NCBI RefSeq assembly: GCF_024298825.1 | Contig: NZ_CP101153.1 | Location: 1,054,001 to 1,118,000 of the forward strand | Reading direction: 5' to 3' | DNA: 64,000 bases | From: Haloglomus salinum | Lineage (GTDB): Archaea; Halobacteriota; Halobacteria; Halobacteriales; Haloarculaceae | Shown here: one piece after another, positions 42,797-51,941 of the stretch | Position numbering within the stretch: the stretch's first letter is position 1 | How the letters are laid out: each line of letters opens with the position of its first letter | Notes under the pieces: generated by a model | Told to the model about the DNA's origin: nothing | The model's input: only the letters and a program-made list of their open reading frames with translations | Database searches by the model: none | Position numbers and translations under genes: made by a program

Positions 42797-44827
42797 TCAG
42801 AGGAACATGAACGTCAGTAGTGCGAACGTCGGCAGGACGACGGCGAACTTCAGCCCGGCCATCAGGCTCACGTCGCGCATGTAGCCCGCGATGAAGCCAC
42901 TGATGATGGCCTGCAACGTGACGGCGTGGAAGAACAGCATGTTCAGCATGTTCACGTCCACGCCGCCGCTGAAGCTACCGCCGCCACCGCCACCGCCGCT
43001 CGACGCCTGCTGGGCCAGCCCCGCCATCACGTCGAGGAACTTCACCTTGAGGATGGCCATCACGCCCAGCAGCGTCATGTAGGTCATGATGATGATGACC
43101 GTCTGCATCCGCGTGCGGGACTTGCGGTCGCGCTCGATGTCGTCCTGGTTCTCGGAGGCCTGCGCCGCCGTCGAGAGGACCTGCGTGATCTGACTGGATG
43201 CCTCCTGGGCCTTCGAGATGAGCTTCATCGTCCGCGCGAGGCGGGGGATGTGGTACTTGTTGTTGAACTCCACCAGCGCCGTCTTCAGGCTGGTTCCGTA
43301 GTTCACCTTCGCGTACATCGTCTCGAACTCGTCTGACAGCTTCCCCGAGGAGGTGTCCGAGACGACCTTGATGGATTCGAGCAACGTCATCCCGGTGTCG
43401 TTGGCCGAGGAGAGCTTCCGGAGGTTGTCCGAGAGCTTGTCCGTGATGGCCCGCCGCGACCTGACGTTCCACTCGTAGAAGATGGTGAGCGGGATGAAGT
43501 TGATGTACAGCGGGGCGTACAGCCAGAAGAACGTCCCGAGGATGGGGCTGCCTTTCATTCCCTCCCACGAGGTGGGCGCCATCCCGGACAGGGCCGTGAA
43601 CGCCAGCACGACCAGCGAGATGGGAAGCGTCACCCCCAGCACCGCGAGCGGGTGGTCCCGGAAGAAGTGGTGGGGTGACTTCAGTATCTCCATCAGCTCG
43701 TAGGTCCCCTCGCGGGACTTGATGCGGTCGAACAGACCGTACTCGCCGGTGTAGTTGTTCACGATGCCCAGGTCGAACATCGCGGTGTTGTCCGCGGCCG
43801 CGTCCGCGTCTCCCGGGTCGAGGTAGCCGTCACCGACCTCGTCCTGAACGACCGTCGACACGAGTACGAGGAACCCCGCACCGATGAGCGGGATGAGTCC
43901 GTAGACGGTCCCGTACAGCAGGAAGTCCTGGGCCTCGCCCAGCATCGACATGATGACGAGGATGATGATGAGCAGGAGCGGGAACAGCGACAGCGTCATG
44001 AACATCTCGCCGAACAGCTCCAGCGTCTCCAGCACCATCTCCTGTTCCTGCTTGGAGGTCCGCATCTGCTTCTCCTTCTGGTCGGACAGGAACTTCTCCA
44101 TGTCACCGCCCGAGTTGATGATAGACAGCATGTCCGTGAGGAACTGGCTCAGCTCGTCAGATGGCGTCTCCATCGCCTGGTTCCGGATGGCCGTCCGGTA
44201 GTCCGTGTCGAAGTACTCCGTCTCGAGGACGATTGACTGGAACTCCTTCGACACCTCGCCGTACGTGTCGTCGGCCTTCGCCATCGCCTCGAGAATCTCG
44301 AGCTGGTTCAACCCACCCACCGACAGGGCGTACATGAACGACACCGAATCCGAGAGAAGGACGTTGATCTCCCGCTTGCGCTCGCCCGAGGTCATGTACG
44401 GACGAGCGACCATCGACCCGAAGCCGAGGCCGAACCCGATGAGCCCCATCACGATGCCGGTGACGATGATGAACGCCGGTATCTTGATGGCGTTCAGGAG
44501 CGCTGCGGTCGACTCGCCGACCGGCAGCCCGAGCAGGATGGGGACCTCGCTCAGCAGGACGCTGAAGACGAACCAGCCGGTGAACACGCCGAGGAACCAC
44601 AGCACCAGCCCCACGAGCACGCCGACCGCGAGCGACCGAGAGAGGTATATCTCGACGGTCTCGGGCATCCGGGCCTCGGCCAGTTTCGTCTCGACGTTCG
44701 AGACGAAGTCGCCCTCCTCGTCGAACAGCCGCTTGTACATCGGGTAGAACAGGTCGCTGAGCGTGCCGCCTTCGCCGTACGACCCGCCCGCGCCGGCGCC
44801 CGCGCCACCCGCGGTGTCGAGGCTCAC
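42797..44827 (-). CDS. pilC: Type IV pilus/T2S-like membrane platform PilC
   Basis: 676 residues, two T2SF-type domains (about 130-330 and 440-610), with the pattern LSALSVGGLNQLEILEAM and FETMYAKVNYGTSLKTALVEFN, and eight to ten membrane helices including the C-terminal FAVVLPTFALLTFMF. Archaeal PilC/FlaJ-like platform that couples the ATPase to pilus assembly. The gene overlaps pilB by 4 nt (ATGA). The insertion between domains (DAAADNTAMFDLG...) is a halophile extra. Confidence 0.92.
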   Translation of the reverse strand: MSLDTAGGAGAGAGGSYGEGGTLSDLFYPMYKRLFDEEGDFVSNVETKLAEARMPETVEIYLSRSLAVGVLVGLVLWFLGVFTGWFVFSVLLSEVPILLGLPVGESTAALLNAIKIPAFIIVTGIVMGLIGFGLGFGSMVARPYMTSGERKREINVLLSDSVSFMYALSVGGLNQLEILEAMAKADDTYGEVSKEFQSIVLETEYFDTDYRTAIRNQAMETPSDELSQFLTDMLSIINSGGDMEKFLSDQKEKQMRTSKQEQEMVLETLELFGEMFMTLSLFPLLLIIILVIMSMLGEAQDFLLYGTVYGLIPLIGAGFLVLVSTVVQDEVGDGYLDPGDADAAADNTAMFDLGIVNNYTGEYGLFDRIKSREGTYELMEILKSPHHFFRDHPLAVLGVTLPISLVVLAFTALSGMAPTSWEGMKGSPILGTFFWLYAPLYINFIPLTIFYEWNVRSRRAITDKLSDNLRKLSSANDTGMTLLESIKVVSDTSSGKLSDEFETMYAKVNYGTSLKTALVEFNNKYHIPRLARTMKLISKAQEASSQITQVLSTAAQASENQDDIERDRKSRTRMQTVIIIMTYMTLLGVMAILKVKFLDVMAGLAQQASSGGGGGGGSFSGGVDVNMLNMLFFHAVTLQAIISGFIAGYMRDVSLMAGLKFAVVLPTFALLTFMFL

Positions 44828-47283
44828 TCCTCGTCACCCCCCTCCTCGTCGTCGTCCTTGTCGAAGGCGAAGCCGCCGAAGTCGACATCGTCGGCCGCGC
44901 CGCCGTCGGCGGCGGCGGGCTCACCGGGGTCGGCATCCACGTCGAGTGCGGAGGCCAGGTCGCCCGAGCCACGACCGCGGTACTCCGTGAGCAGGTCCTC
45001 GGCGTTGTCGAGGACGTCGGCCGTCTCCTCGAGCATCTCCTCGCCGGCGTCCGGCCGTGGGACCATCTCTTCCTTCTCCGGGTCGATGTCGATCTCGACG
45101 GACTCCATCTCGCGGAGGTCCTCGAGGGACTTCTCCAGCCGGTCGCCGGCCAGCAGCCCCATGATGGTGTCGGGGTCGTTCATGAACGCCTGCAGGCTCG
45201 CCGCGACCTGCGTGTACGTGTTGAGGCCGTTCTCGATGAGGTAGGCGAGGACTACCTTCCGCTTGAAGATCTCCGTCTGCAGGCGGTCCTGGCTCCAGCC
45301 ACGGTCGAACATGATGGTCTCGAGCGTGTTGGACTCGCCCATCTGGAGATACGTGTCCGTCTCGGCCTGCCACTGGTAGACGTCCTGGACGTTGATCTCG
45401 TCGTTCTCCGGGTCGTAGTGGTTGATCTCGGTCAGTGACTTGTTCCGGCGGACCTTGTGCCCGCGCACACGGGTCTGTGTCTGGATAGAGACCAGGTCCA
45501 GCGCCGTGAACATCGTCTTCGAGACGTTGATCGGCTCGGTGGTGAACCGCTTGATGACCTCGCCGACGGAGTCGGCGTGGAACGTCGTCAGCGTCGTGTG
45601 CCCGGTCGACATGACCTGGAACAGCGTCCGGCCCTCCTCACCACGGATCTCACCCATGACGATGTACTCGGGCCGCTGTCGCAGTGCGGCCTCCAGCAGG
45701 TCGAACTCGTCCACGTCACCCTTGTCGCCCTCCGAGAAGGAGGGTCGGGTGACCGACGCGATCCAGTTGCGCTGGGGCAGCTCGACCTCGCGCGTGTCCT
45801 CGATGCTCACAATCTTCGCCTTCGACGGGATGAACAGCGACACCGCGTTCAGCGAGGTCGTCTTCCCCGACGCGGTCCCGCCCGCGAAGATGAGCGACTT
45901 GTGGTTCTCGATGCAGAGCCACAGGAACGCCATCTCGTCCAGCGAGAAGGTGTTCCAGTTGATGAGGTCGACCGGCGTGAACGGGACGTCCTTGAACTGG
46001 CGGATGGTGTAGTTGGTCCCGTGGTCGGAGACCTCCTTGCCGAGCGTGAGCTGGGCACGCGAGCCGTCCGGGAGGGTCGCGTCGACCTGCGGCGAGCGCT
46101 TCGAGATGCCCTTCCCGGAGCGCTGGGCCAGTTTGACGACGAAATCGTCGAGTTCCTCTTTCCCGTGGTAGACGTTGGTGATGAGCTGCTCGTAGTCCGA
46201 GTGGTAGACGAAGACGGGCGAGTTGTAGCCGTCGACGGAGATGTCCTCGACGTTGATGTCGTGTTTGATGCCGTCGATGCGCTCGAAGCCGATGAAGTCC
46301 CGCTTGAGCAGGTAGAGGATCTTGTCGATCTGGTAGCCGGTGAGCGTCTCGGCGTCCTCCTCGATGACGGCGTGTTCGGGCCGGACCGTGACCTCACGGG
46401 CCGGAACGAGCGCCCCGTCGCCATCGTCGGTACCACCACTCATTCCGAGCGCGTTCTTGACCCGGGACATCACGTCGCCGCCGGCGATGCCGTCACCGGC
46501 GCCGTCGCCCTCCCCACCGGAGCTGGAACCGTTTCGCCGGGCGGCCCGGGCGCCCTCGGCGTAGAGGTCGTAGCGCTCCAGGAGGTTCTCGGTCTCCTTC
46601 TCGATGACGTTCGCGCGGGCGTCCTCGTTTCCCTCGACGATGACGTCGTCGCTGGAGTACTTGATGGCGGTCTTCAGTTTCGAGGAGAGGAACTCCCGCA
46701 GGTCAGACTCGATGGGCGTGAGATGGGGCTCGATGAGGTAGTACTTCTTCTCGTTCTCCTTCTCGGAGTGGAAGATGATGACGAAGGCGTAGGGCTTGTT
46801 CACCCAGTAGCGGTCGACCTCGCGGAAGTGGGTCTTCTTCGCTAGCGGCACGGCCTTCTCGAGGTCGTAGCGCGTGACGATGGTCGAGGAGCCGTCCTGT
46901 TCGCTGAAGAAGGCGTCCTCGTCGAGGTCCTCGGTGACGCTGACGGACCGGTCCTCGACGATGTCGGCGAGGGCCTCCCCCACATCCCCGGCCATCGCCA
47001 GTTGCCCCTCCGTCTGCTCGGGGTCGAAGCCGAGATACTCCGTGGGGTCGAACTCGATTCGCTGGCCGTTGTCGTCCGTCGGCGGATTACCGGCCTCGTC
47101 GTAGTAGTACTCCTCCTTGAACGCGTCCCAGTCGTACGTGCCGGCGACCACGGACGACTCTCCCGGTTCGACGTCGGCACTATCGGCGCCGTCCGCGCGA
47201 GACGCCTCGGACGCCTCGCTATCATCGACGGCGACCTCCCCCGCCTCCTCCGCGTCGCCGCCGTCTGCCTCGTCGATAGCCAT
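44824..47283 (-). CDS. pilB: Type IV pilus assembly ATPase PilB
   Basis: 819 residues. N-terminal ~110 residues are a very acidic tail; then an N-domain and the GspE/PilB ATPase: Walker A GGTASGKTTSLNAV (about residues 470-484), Asp box VSIEDTREVELPQ, Walker B MGEIRGEEGRTLF and His box STGHTTLTTFHADS. It powers assembly of archaeal type IV pili. The C-terminal 130 residues (EEMLEETADVLDN...) are an acidic extension. First gene of the eight-gene pilus operon with a strong TATA box. Confidence 0.93.
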   Translation of the reverse strand: MAIDEADGGDAEEAGEVAVDDSEASEASRADGADSADVEPGESSVVAGTYDWDAFKEEYYYDEAGNPPTDDNGQRIEFDPTEYLGFDPEQTEGQLAMAGDVGEALADIVEDRSVSVTEDLDEDAFFSEQDGSSTIVTRYDLEKAVPLAKKTHFREVDRYWVNKPYAFVIIFHSEKENEKKYYLIEPHLTPIESDLREFLSSKLKTAIKYSSDDVIVEGNEDARANVIEKETENLLERYDLYAEGARAARRNGSSSGGEGDGAGDGIAGGDVMSRVKNALGMSGGTDDGDGALVPAREVTVRPEHAVIEEDAETLTGYQIDKILYLLKRDFIGFERIDGIKHDINVEDISVDGYNSPVFVYHSDYEQLITNVYHGKEELDDFVVKLAQRSGKGISKRSPQVDATLPDGSRAQLTLGKEVSDHGTNYTIRQFKDVPFTPVDLINWNTFSLDEMAFLWLCIENHKSLIFAGGTASGKTTSLNAVSLFIPSKAKIVSIEDTREVELPQRNWIASVTRPSFSEGDKGDVDEFDLLEAALRQRPEYIVMGEIRGEEGRTLFQVMSTGHTTLTTFHADSVGEVIKRFTTEPINVSKTMFTALDLVSIQTQTRVRGHKVRRNKSLTEINHYDPENDEINVQDVYQWQAETDTYLQMGESNTLETIMFDRGWSQDRLQTEIFKRKVVLAYLIENGLNTYTQVAASLQAFMNDPDTIMGLLAGDRLEKSLEDLREMESVEIDIDPEKEEMVPRPDAGEEMLEETADVLDNAEDLLTEYRGRGSGDLASALDVDADPGEPAAADGGAADDVDFGGFAFDKDDDEEGGDEE

Positions 47284-47309
47284 TGAACAAGGGGTTGGTC
47301 CGAGTAGGG

Positions 47310-47317
47310 ATATAAAT
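47310..47317 (-). promoter_or_regulatory. TATA box of the pilus operon
   Basis: Minus strand atttatat centred about 30 nt before the pilB ATG (47283), giving a 5' UTR of only a few nt. A second AT-rich box (ttaaataatcc, about 47411-47421) and a 6-bp inverted repeat, cgggaa/ttcccg at 47375-47391, lie further upstream and could be a second promoter and an operator. Confidence 0.6.
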
Positions 47318-47515
47318 TACGCCCACCTTAACTTCCCAGGGACCACCCTATAGAGGCATTTAGGGCCGTTCTACCGGGAATTCAGTTCCCGTCGCTGCCC
47401 CGGGGAGACCCGGATTATTTAACTGCTGTTCCGCCGTGCTACCGGTCGCCATTCCTGCCGGTCACGGCCGTCTCCCACGCTCTCGGAACCCGGCCGGCTC
47501 CCCGGTCGCCCCGGG

Positions 47516-48730
47516 TCAGTCGGCATCCTCGACGAACCGCTCCAGCCGGTCCATCGCCTCCTTCAGGTCGTCCAGTCCGGTCGCGTACGACGCACGGAGA
47601 TGCCCGCCGCCACCAGCCCCGAACGCGTCGCCCGGGACCATCGCCACCGACTCGGCCTCCAGCAGGTCCTCGGCGAACGTCTCCGCGTCCGTCCACGGGT
47701 CGGGAACCTCCGGGAAGACGTAGAACGCGCCGGTCGCCTCGAAGCACTCCACCCCCATCTCCTCGAACCGCGAGAGGACGAACTGCCGGCGGCGGTCGTA
47801 CTGCCGACGCATCTCGGCGACCTCGTCCGCACACGACTCCAGCGCCTCGATGGCGGCGTACTGGGCCGTCGTCGGCGCCGACAGCATCGCGTACTGGTGG
47901 ACCCGGTTGATTGCCTCAATCGCCCCCGCGGGCCCCAGCGCGTACCCCAGGCGCAGCCCCGTCATCGCGTACGCCTTCGAGAAGCCGTTGAACACGACCG
48001 TCCGCTCGCGCATCCCCGGCAGCGCGGCGATGCTGGCGTGGTCGCCCTCGTAGGTGAGGTCGGCGTAAATCTCGTCGGAGAGCACGCCGATGTCGTTGGC
48101 CTTGCAGAACTCCGCCACTGGCGCGAGTTCCTCGACGCTCATGGTCGCACCGGTCGGGTTGTTGGGGAAGCAGTAGACCAGCAGGTCGGCGTCCTCGGCG
48201 CCCGCATCGCGCAGCACGTCGGGGGTCAACTTGAACTCGTCCGCGGCACGCGTCGGCACCGGCAGTACCTCCCCGCCCGCGAACCGGACGCCGGGCTCGT
48301 AGGAGACGTAACACGGCTGGGCGACCGCCACCGTATCGCCGGGGTCGACGAGCGCCCGGAACGCCGCGTCGATGGCCTCGCTCGCCCCCGCGGTGACGAT
48401 GACCTCCTCGTCGGCGTCGTACGAGAGGTCCCACCGCTCGGCGTCCTCGGCGATGCGCTCGCGCAACTCGCGCATCCCCCGGTTCGCGGTGTAGGAGGTC
48501 TGCCCGCGCTCCAGCGAGGCGATAGCCGCCTCGCGTGCGGTCCACGGCGCGGTGAAGTCCGGCTCGCCCACGCCCAGCGAGATGACGTCGTCCATCTCCT
48601 CGGCGAGTTCGAAGAACCGGCGGATGCCCGACGGCGGGGTGTTCTGCACCCGCTGGGACGGGACGAGGGGGGCCTCGCTCTCGCCATCCTCGCCGCCGCC
48701 GTCCTCGCCCTCGGCCTCGTCCAGGCTCAT
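47516..48730 (-). CDS. PLP-dependent aminotransferase (class I/II)
   Basis: 404 residues. Motifs: ISLGVGEPDFTAPW, TSYTANRGMRELRERIA, PNNPTGATMS, and the PLP lysine Lys252 in FNGFSKAYAMTGLRLGY. Fold type I, aspartate/aromatic aminotransferase-like. The gene overlaps the Lrp regulator by 4 nt (ATGA), a known haloarchaeal pairing that suggests amino-acid-dependent control. Substrate is not determined; acidic N terminus (1-25). Confidence 0.93.
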   Translation of the reverse strand: MSLDEAEGEDGGGEDGESEAPLVPSQRVQNTPPSGIRRFFELAEEMDDVISLGVGEPDFTAPWTAREAAIASLERGQTSYTANRGMRELRERIAEDAERWDLSYDADEEVIVTAGASEAIDAAFRALVDPGDTVAVAQPCYVSYEPGVRFAGGEVLPVPTRAADEFKLTPDVLRDAGAEDADLLVYCFPNNPTGATMSVEELAPVAEFCKANDIGVLSDEIYADLTYEGDHASIAALPGMRERTVVFNGFSKAYAMTGLRLGYALGPAGAIEAINRVHQYAMLSAPTTAQYAAIEALESCADEVAEMRRQYDRRRQFVLSRFEEMGVECFEATGAFYVFPEVPDPWTDAETFAEDLLEAESVAMVPGDAFGAGGGGHLRASYATGLDDLKEAMDRLERFVEDAD

Positions 48731-49275
48731 GGCGTCACGGAGAGCCGGTCGTCGTCGCCGGTCTCCTCGAAGCGGTGGCCCGCCTCCTTGTACGTGTCCA
48801 TCACGTAGTGGGTCACCGTCTGGGTGATCTCGGGGACGGGCGCGACCTTCTCGCTGATGAAGCGCGACACCTTGCTCATCGATGCCTCCTCGACCTCCAG
48901 GGCGAAGTCGTAGTTGCCGCTGACCAGCCGGAGCGCCTGCACCTCGGGGAACTGCGCCAGCCGGTCGGCGATGTCCTCGTAGCCGGTCTCGCGGTCCAGC
49001 TCCACGTTCAGCTCGACCAGCGCGTGGACGTGCTCGGCCTCGGTGACGGACTCGGCCCGCTCCCAGTCCACGACCGCGGCGTACCCCTGGACGACGCCCG
49101 CCGATTCGAGGTCGGCGATGACGTCCTCTACCTCGGCGGCGTCGAGCCCGGTCATCCGTGCGAGGTCATCGGTGCTGTAGCGGGCGTTCTCGCACAGCAG
49201 GTCGAGGAGTTCGGCTCGGGCCTCGGTCTCGTCCTGGCCGCCGTCGGCCGCGGCGTCGTCCGACTGGTCGCTCAT
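48727..49275 (-). CDS. Lrp/AsnC-family regulator
   Basis: 182 residues. N-terminal winged HTH (LLDLLCENARYSTDDLARMTGLDAAEVEDVI about 22-52) and C-terminal RAM/ligand-binding domain (about 75-160, HVHALVELNVELDRETGYEDI, then VSGNYDFALEVE). Amino-acid sensing transcription factor; precedes the aminotransferase, which it may regulate (inference from coupling). A TATA box sits about 28 nt before the ATG. Confidence 0.93.
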   Translation of the reverse strand: MSDQSDDAAADGGQDETEARAELLDLLCENARYSTDDLARMTGLDAAEVEDVIADLESAGVVQGYAAVVDWERAESVTEAEHVHALVELNVELDRETGYEDIADRLAQFPEVQALRLVSGNYDFALEVEEASMSKVSRFISEKVAPVPEITQTVTHYVMDTYKEAGHRFEETGDDDRLSVTP

Positions 49276-49618
49276 ACCTCGTTGGGGGTGCAGGGCGGAC
49301 TAAACGCTTGCGAGTGCGTGCTAGGTGTGGGCGTGGAGGGGACGGAATCGGTACCAGGCCCTGAGCTCTCTCCCTCTACGCCTCACTCGCTCTCACGACG
49401 ACAACAGCCACGACAGACTCGGGGAGAAAGCCCCCACACGCTCGACCGGTTACGACTCGCTGCGCTCTCTCGAACGACAGCGACCGACGGGGGCGAGGAG
49501 CGCAGCGAGTCGCGGCCGGTCAGGAGCGCGAGGGCTTCGGGTACGGGGTTGTCTGCTGGGATAATAAGCAGAAAGTAGACATTTCGATAAAAATTGCGAG
49601 CCAAGTGGTAAGAAGTAA
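49276..49618. other. Intergenic stretch with a 21-bp stem and AT-rich end
   Basis: 343 nt, no gene that reads as protein. It contains an inverted repeat: cgactcgctgcgctc (49453-49467) with its exact complement at 49498-49512, extended by gaccgg (49444-49449) and ccggtc (49516-49521) after a 3x3 internal loop. The last 55 nt before the HPP-USP gene end are AT-rich (gataataagcagaaagtag). Confidence 0.5.
49298..49305 (-). promoter_or_regulatory. TATA box of the lrp-aminotransferase operon
   Basis: Minus strand gtttagtc centred about 27 nt before the ATG at 49275, so leaderless. Confidence 0.55.
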
Positions 49619-51235
49619 TTACAACTTGAAATTCCGGTCCAGAATAGCGAAATCACAGTCCAGTTCGTCCACGCGCTCGAACGTCGGTCGCGACACGAAC
49701 CGCGACGCGGTCGACCGGTCCGAGGACGACCCGATGATGACGAGGTCGTAGCTCGCCGAGGCGCGGGCGAGGAACTCCGTGATGTCGTCCCGTGCGACCC
49801 GCGTCTCGACGCCGCCGTCGGCCGTCTCAGCCAGGTTCCCGAGCATCCGCTCGGCGTCGGCGCGCTCGCGCTCGCTCCCGATGCACTTGCAGACCGAGAC
49901 GCGGCCGACATCGCCGGCCAGCCGGGTGGCGAAGTCGATCATCTTGTGTGCCACGTCGCCCGCGCGCCGGACCGGCACGAGGACATCGCGCCACTCGCCG
50001 CCGGAGGGATGCTCCGAGTCGGCACAGCGATGCACCAGCGTGTCCGTGTCGCTGTGGAACAGCTCGTGGATGTAGCCGGCCAGCCGGTCGCCGTCGGTCT
50101 CGTAGGGGGTGACGATGAGGTCGCAGCTCGTGTCGTGGGCGGCCTGCACGATGGCACGGCCGGGCGTCTCGGGCGTGGTCTCGGCGACCAGCACCTCCGT
50201 CGGAACACCGTAGGCCGCCTCGATGTCGGCGGCCCGCGACTCGAGGTCCATCGCCGACGCCGCGGTCGCGAGCTGCTCGGCGAGGGTGTCGGCGCCCCCG
50301 GGCGCCGGCGCATCCGCCGTTGCCTCGTCGGGCGAGGTGCCCGCCGCGAACTCGTCACCGGACCCGGGGTCGGCATCGTCACCCGACACGTCGTCGGGGG
50401 TCGTCGTGCCGCCGTCGGGACTCGGGGACTGCCCCTCCTCGACGACGGCGACGCGGTCGGCCGAGCGGTCCGCCTCGGGGACCTCCGACGCGGCGGCCGC
50501 GAACTCCTCGGGGTCAAGCAGGCCGAGGAGCACCACCTTCGCGCCCTCGTGTGCGGCGGCGATGCGGGCACCCAGGCGCGCGGTCTCGCCCGGGTGTGCA
50601 CCGCGGACGGGAACGAGCACGCGGTCGTCGCCGCGCGTCGAGGTGTAGAGGTAGCGCGCCCGCTGGTCGAAGAACCGCTCGCGCCACAGGAGGAACACGC
50701 CGGCGACGAGGATGCTGGAGGTGGCGACGCTCAGGACGTACGTCAGGCGGTCGGTTCCGGTGACGAGGACGAGCAGCGCCGTCGAGAACGCCGACGGCTC
50801 CTCCAAATCGAGCGCCCACGTCCCGGCGCCCGCCAGAAAGACCGCCAGCGCGGCTCCCTCGGGCGTGACCTCGAGGGCGTTCACGGTCGTCCCCTGCAAC
50901 CAGGCGGAGGCGTTGACCGCGACCAGACCCGCGACCGCGCCGAACGTCAGCCCGCCCACGAACCGCCGGGGCGAGGCGAACGCCCCGTCCGGGTCGTAGA
51001 ACAGCGTGTACGTTCCGGATGCCAGCGGCGGGAACAGGAGGAAGGAGATCTGCTGCACCTCGCTCGAGAGGAAGGTGACCGCCGCGATCAGCAGTGGCAC
51101 GAGCAGGAGCGCCGAGAGGTGGATGAGGTTGTTCGTGTGCTCGAGCCACGCGCGGAACCCCCGGACCTCACGCCGCTCCAGCCGCCGCAGCCGGGACCAC
51201 GCCGACTGCAGGCGCCCCCGGAGGTCGTCCTGCAT
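49619..51235 (-). CDS. HPP membrane domain fused to two UspA domains
   Basis: 538 residues from the ATG at 51235. Residues about 30-190: HPP-family membrane region (AALLLVPLLIAAVTF type helices, QQISFLLFPPLASGTYTLF, FVGGLTFGAVAGLVAVNASAW). Residues 200-400: first universal-stress domain split by an acidic ~75-residue linker (about 245-320, PSPDGGTTTPDDVSGDDADP). Residues 400-538: second USP domain (GGEWRDVLVPVRR, YDLVIIGSSSDRS). It probably senses nucleotide or stress at the membrane. HPP domains are known nitrite-transport related; substrate here unknown. Confidence 0.85.
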   Translation of the reverse strand: MQDDLRGRLQSAWSRLRRLERREVRGFRAWLEHTNNLIHLSALLLVPLLIAAVTFLSSEVQQISFLLFPPLASGTYTLFYDPDGAFASPRRFVGGLTFGAVAGLVAVNASAWLQGTTVNALEVTPEGAALAVFLAGAGTWALDLEEPSAFSTALLVLVTGTDRLTYVLSVATSSILVAGVFLLWRERFFDQRARYLYTSTRGDDRVLVPVRGAHPGETARLGARIAAAHEGAKVVLLGLLDPEEFAAAASEVPEADRSADRVAVVEEGQSPSPDGGTTTPDDVSGDDADPGSGDEFAAGTSPDEATADAPAPGGADTLAEQLATAASAMDLESRAADIEAAYGVPTEVLVAETTPETPGRAIVQAAHDTSCDLIVTPYETDGDRLAGYIHELFHSDTDTLVHRCADSEHPSGGEWRDVLVPVRRAGDVAHKMIDFATRLAGDVGRVSVCKCIGSERERADAERMLGNLAETADGGVETRVARDDITEFLARASASYDLVIIGSSSDRSTASRFVSRPTFERVDELDCDFAILDRNFKL

Positions 51236-51293
51236 GACTGAAGACGTGCGGGCGCGGCCAGTAAACCGTTCCGCCAGCGTGCGGAGCGTGACG

Positions 51294-51893
51294 TTACCGG
51301 GCGTAGCGGTGCGCACCGTAGATGCTCGCCGCCGCCGCGAGCGGAATCAACACGGACGCGACCGGCGGGATGGCGTACAGGAGCGCGACGAGCGGCGCCA
51401 GCAGCCCCGACGGCGGCGTCCGGGTGACGGTCTCGCCATCGAGGACGAACTCCGGCGGGATGGAGGCGACGACCCCGAGGTACAGCGAGAGCAGGAACAG
51501 GAACCCCGACGCCCCGAGCAGGCGGTCGTACCGGGTGTCGCTCCCCGCTCGGCGGTGCCGGCGCGCGACGAGCAACACCGGCGCCAGCACCGGCCCCACG
51601 ACGAACAGGCCGACGAGGATGAACATCGCCCGCGAGAAGGTGAACGTCCCGCCGGTCCCGGAGAGCGTGTTGAACACCTGCACCACCAGAGCGAGGCCGA
51701 AGAAGAGCGCGAGCAGCCCACCGAGCAGCCCGCCGAGAGCGACGTACAGCTTGCAGAGCCGCGAGCCCGTCTGCCGGAAGGCGTACGGGAACGCCCCGAA
51801 CAGCCCGGAGTAGGCGTCGTCGTCCGGTGTGGGGTCGTCCGCCGCACCCGTCGCCGGCCCGGCGTCTGCCGTGGCGGTCTCCGAGTCGGTCAT
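51294..51893 (-). CDS. Four- to five-helix membrane protein
   Basis: 199 residues from ATG 51893 (GTG at 51896 also possible). Acidic N terminus to about 28, then helices at about 48-74, 85-110, 128-148 and 165-190 (ALGGLLGGLLALFFGLALVVQ, LVALLYAIPPVASVLIPLA), short basic tail (GAHRYAR). The pattern is not one I recognise. Between the HPP-USP gene (58 nt downstream) and the propeller gene; same strand. Confidence 0.7.
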   Translation of the reverse strand: MTDSETATADAGPATGAADDPTPDDDAYSGLFGAFPYAFRQTGSRLCKLYVALGGLLGGLLALFFGLALVVQVFNTLSGTGGTFTFSRAMFILVGLFVVGPVLAPVLLVARRHRRAGSDTRYDRLLGASGFLFLLSLYLGVVASIPPEFVLDGETVTRTPPSGLLAPLVALLYAIPPVASVLIPLAAAASIYGAHRYAR

Positions 51894-51941
51894 CACCCGG
51901 GCTACGGGCGGCGGGTCGAAAAGCCGCCCGGTACCAACCGG

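Noticed and set aside
49383-49604. Minus-strand 73-codon ORF beside the lrp gene
   Set aside because: It spans a 15-bp inverted repeat and reads Ser/Arg-rich without domain; considered spacer.
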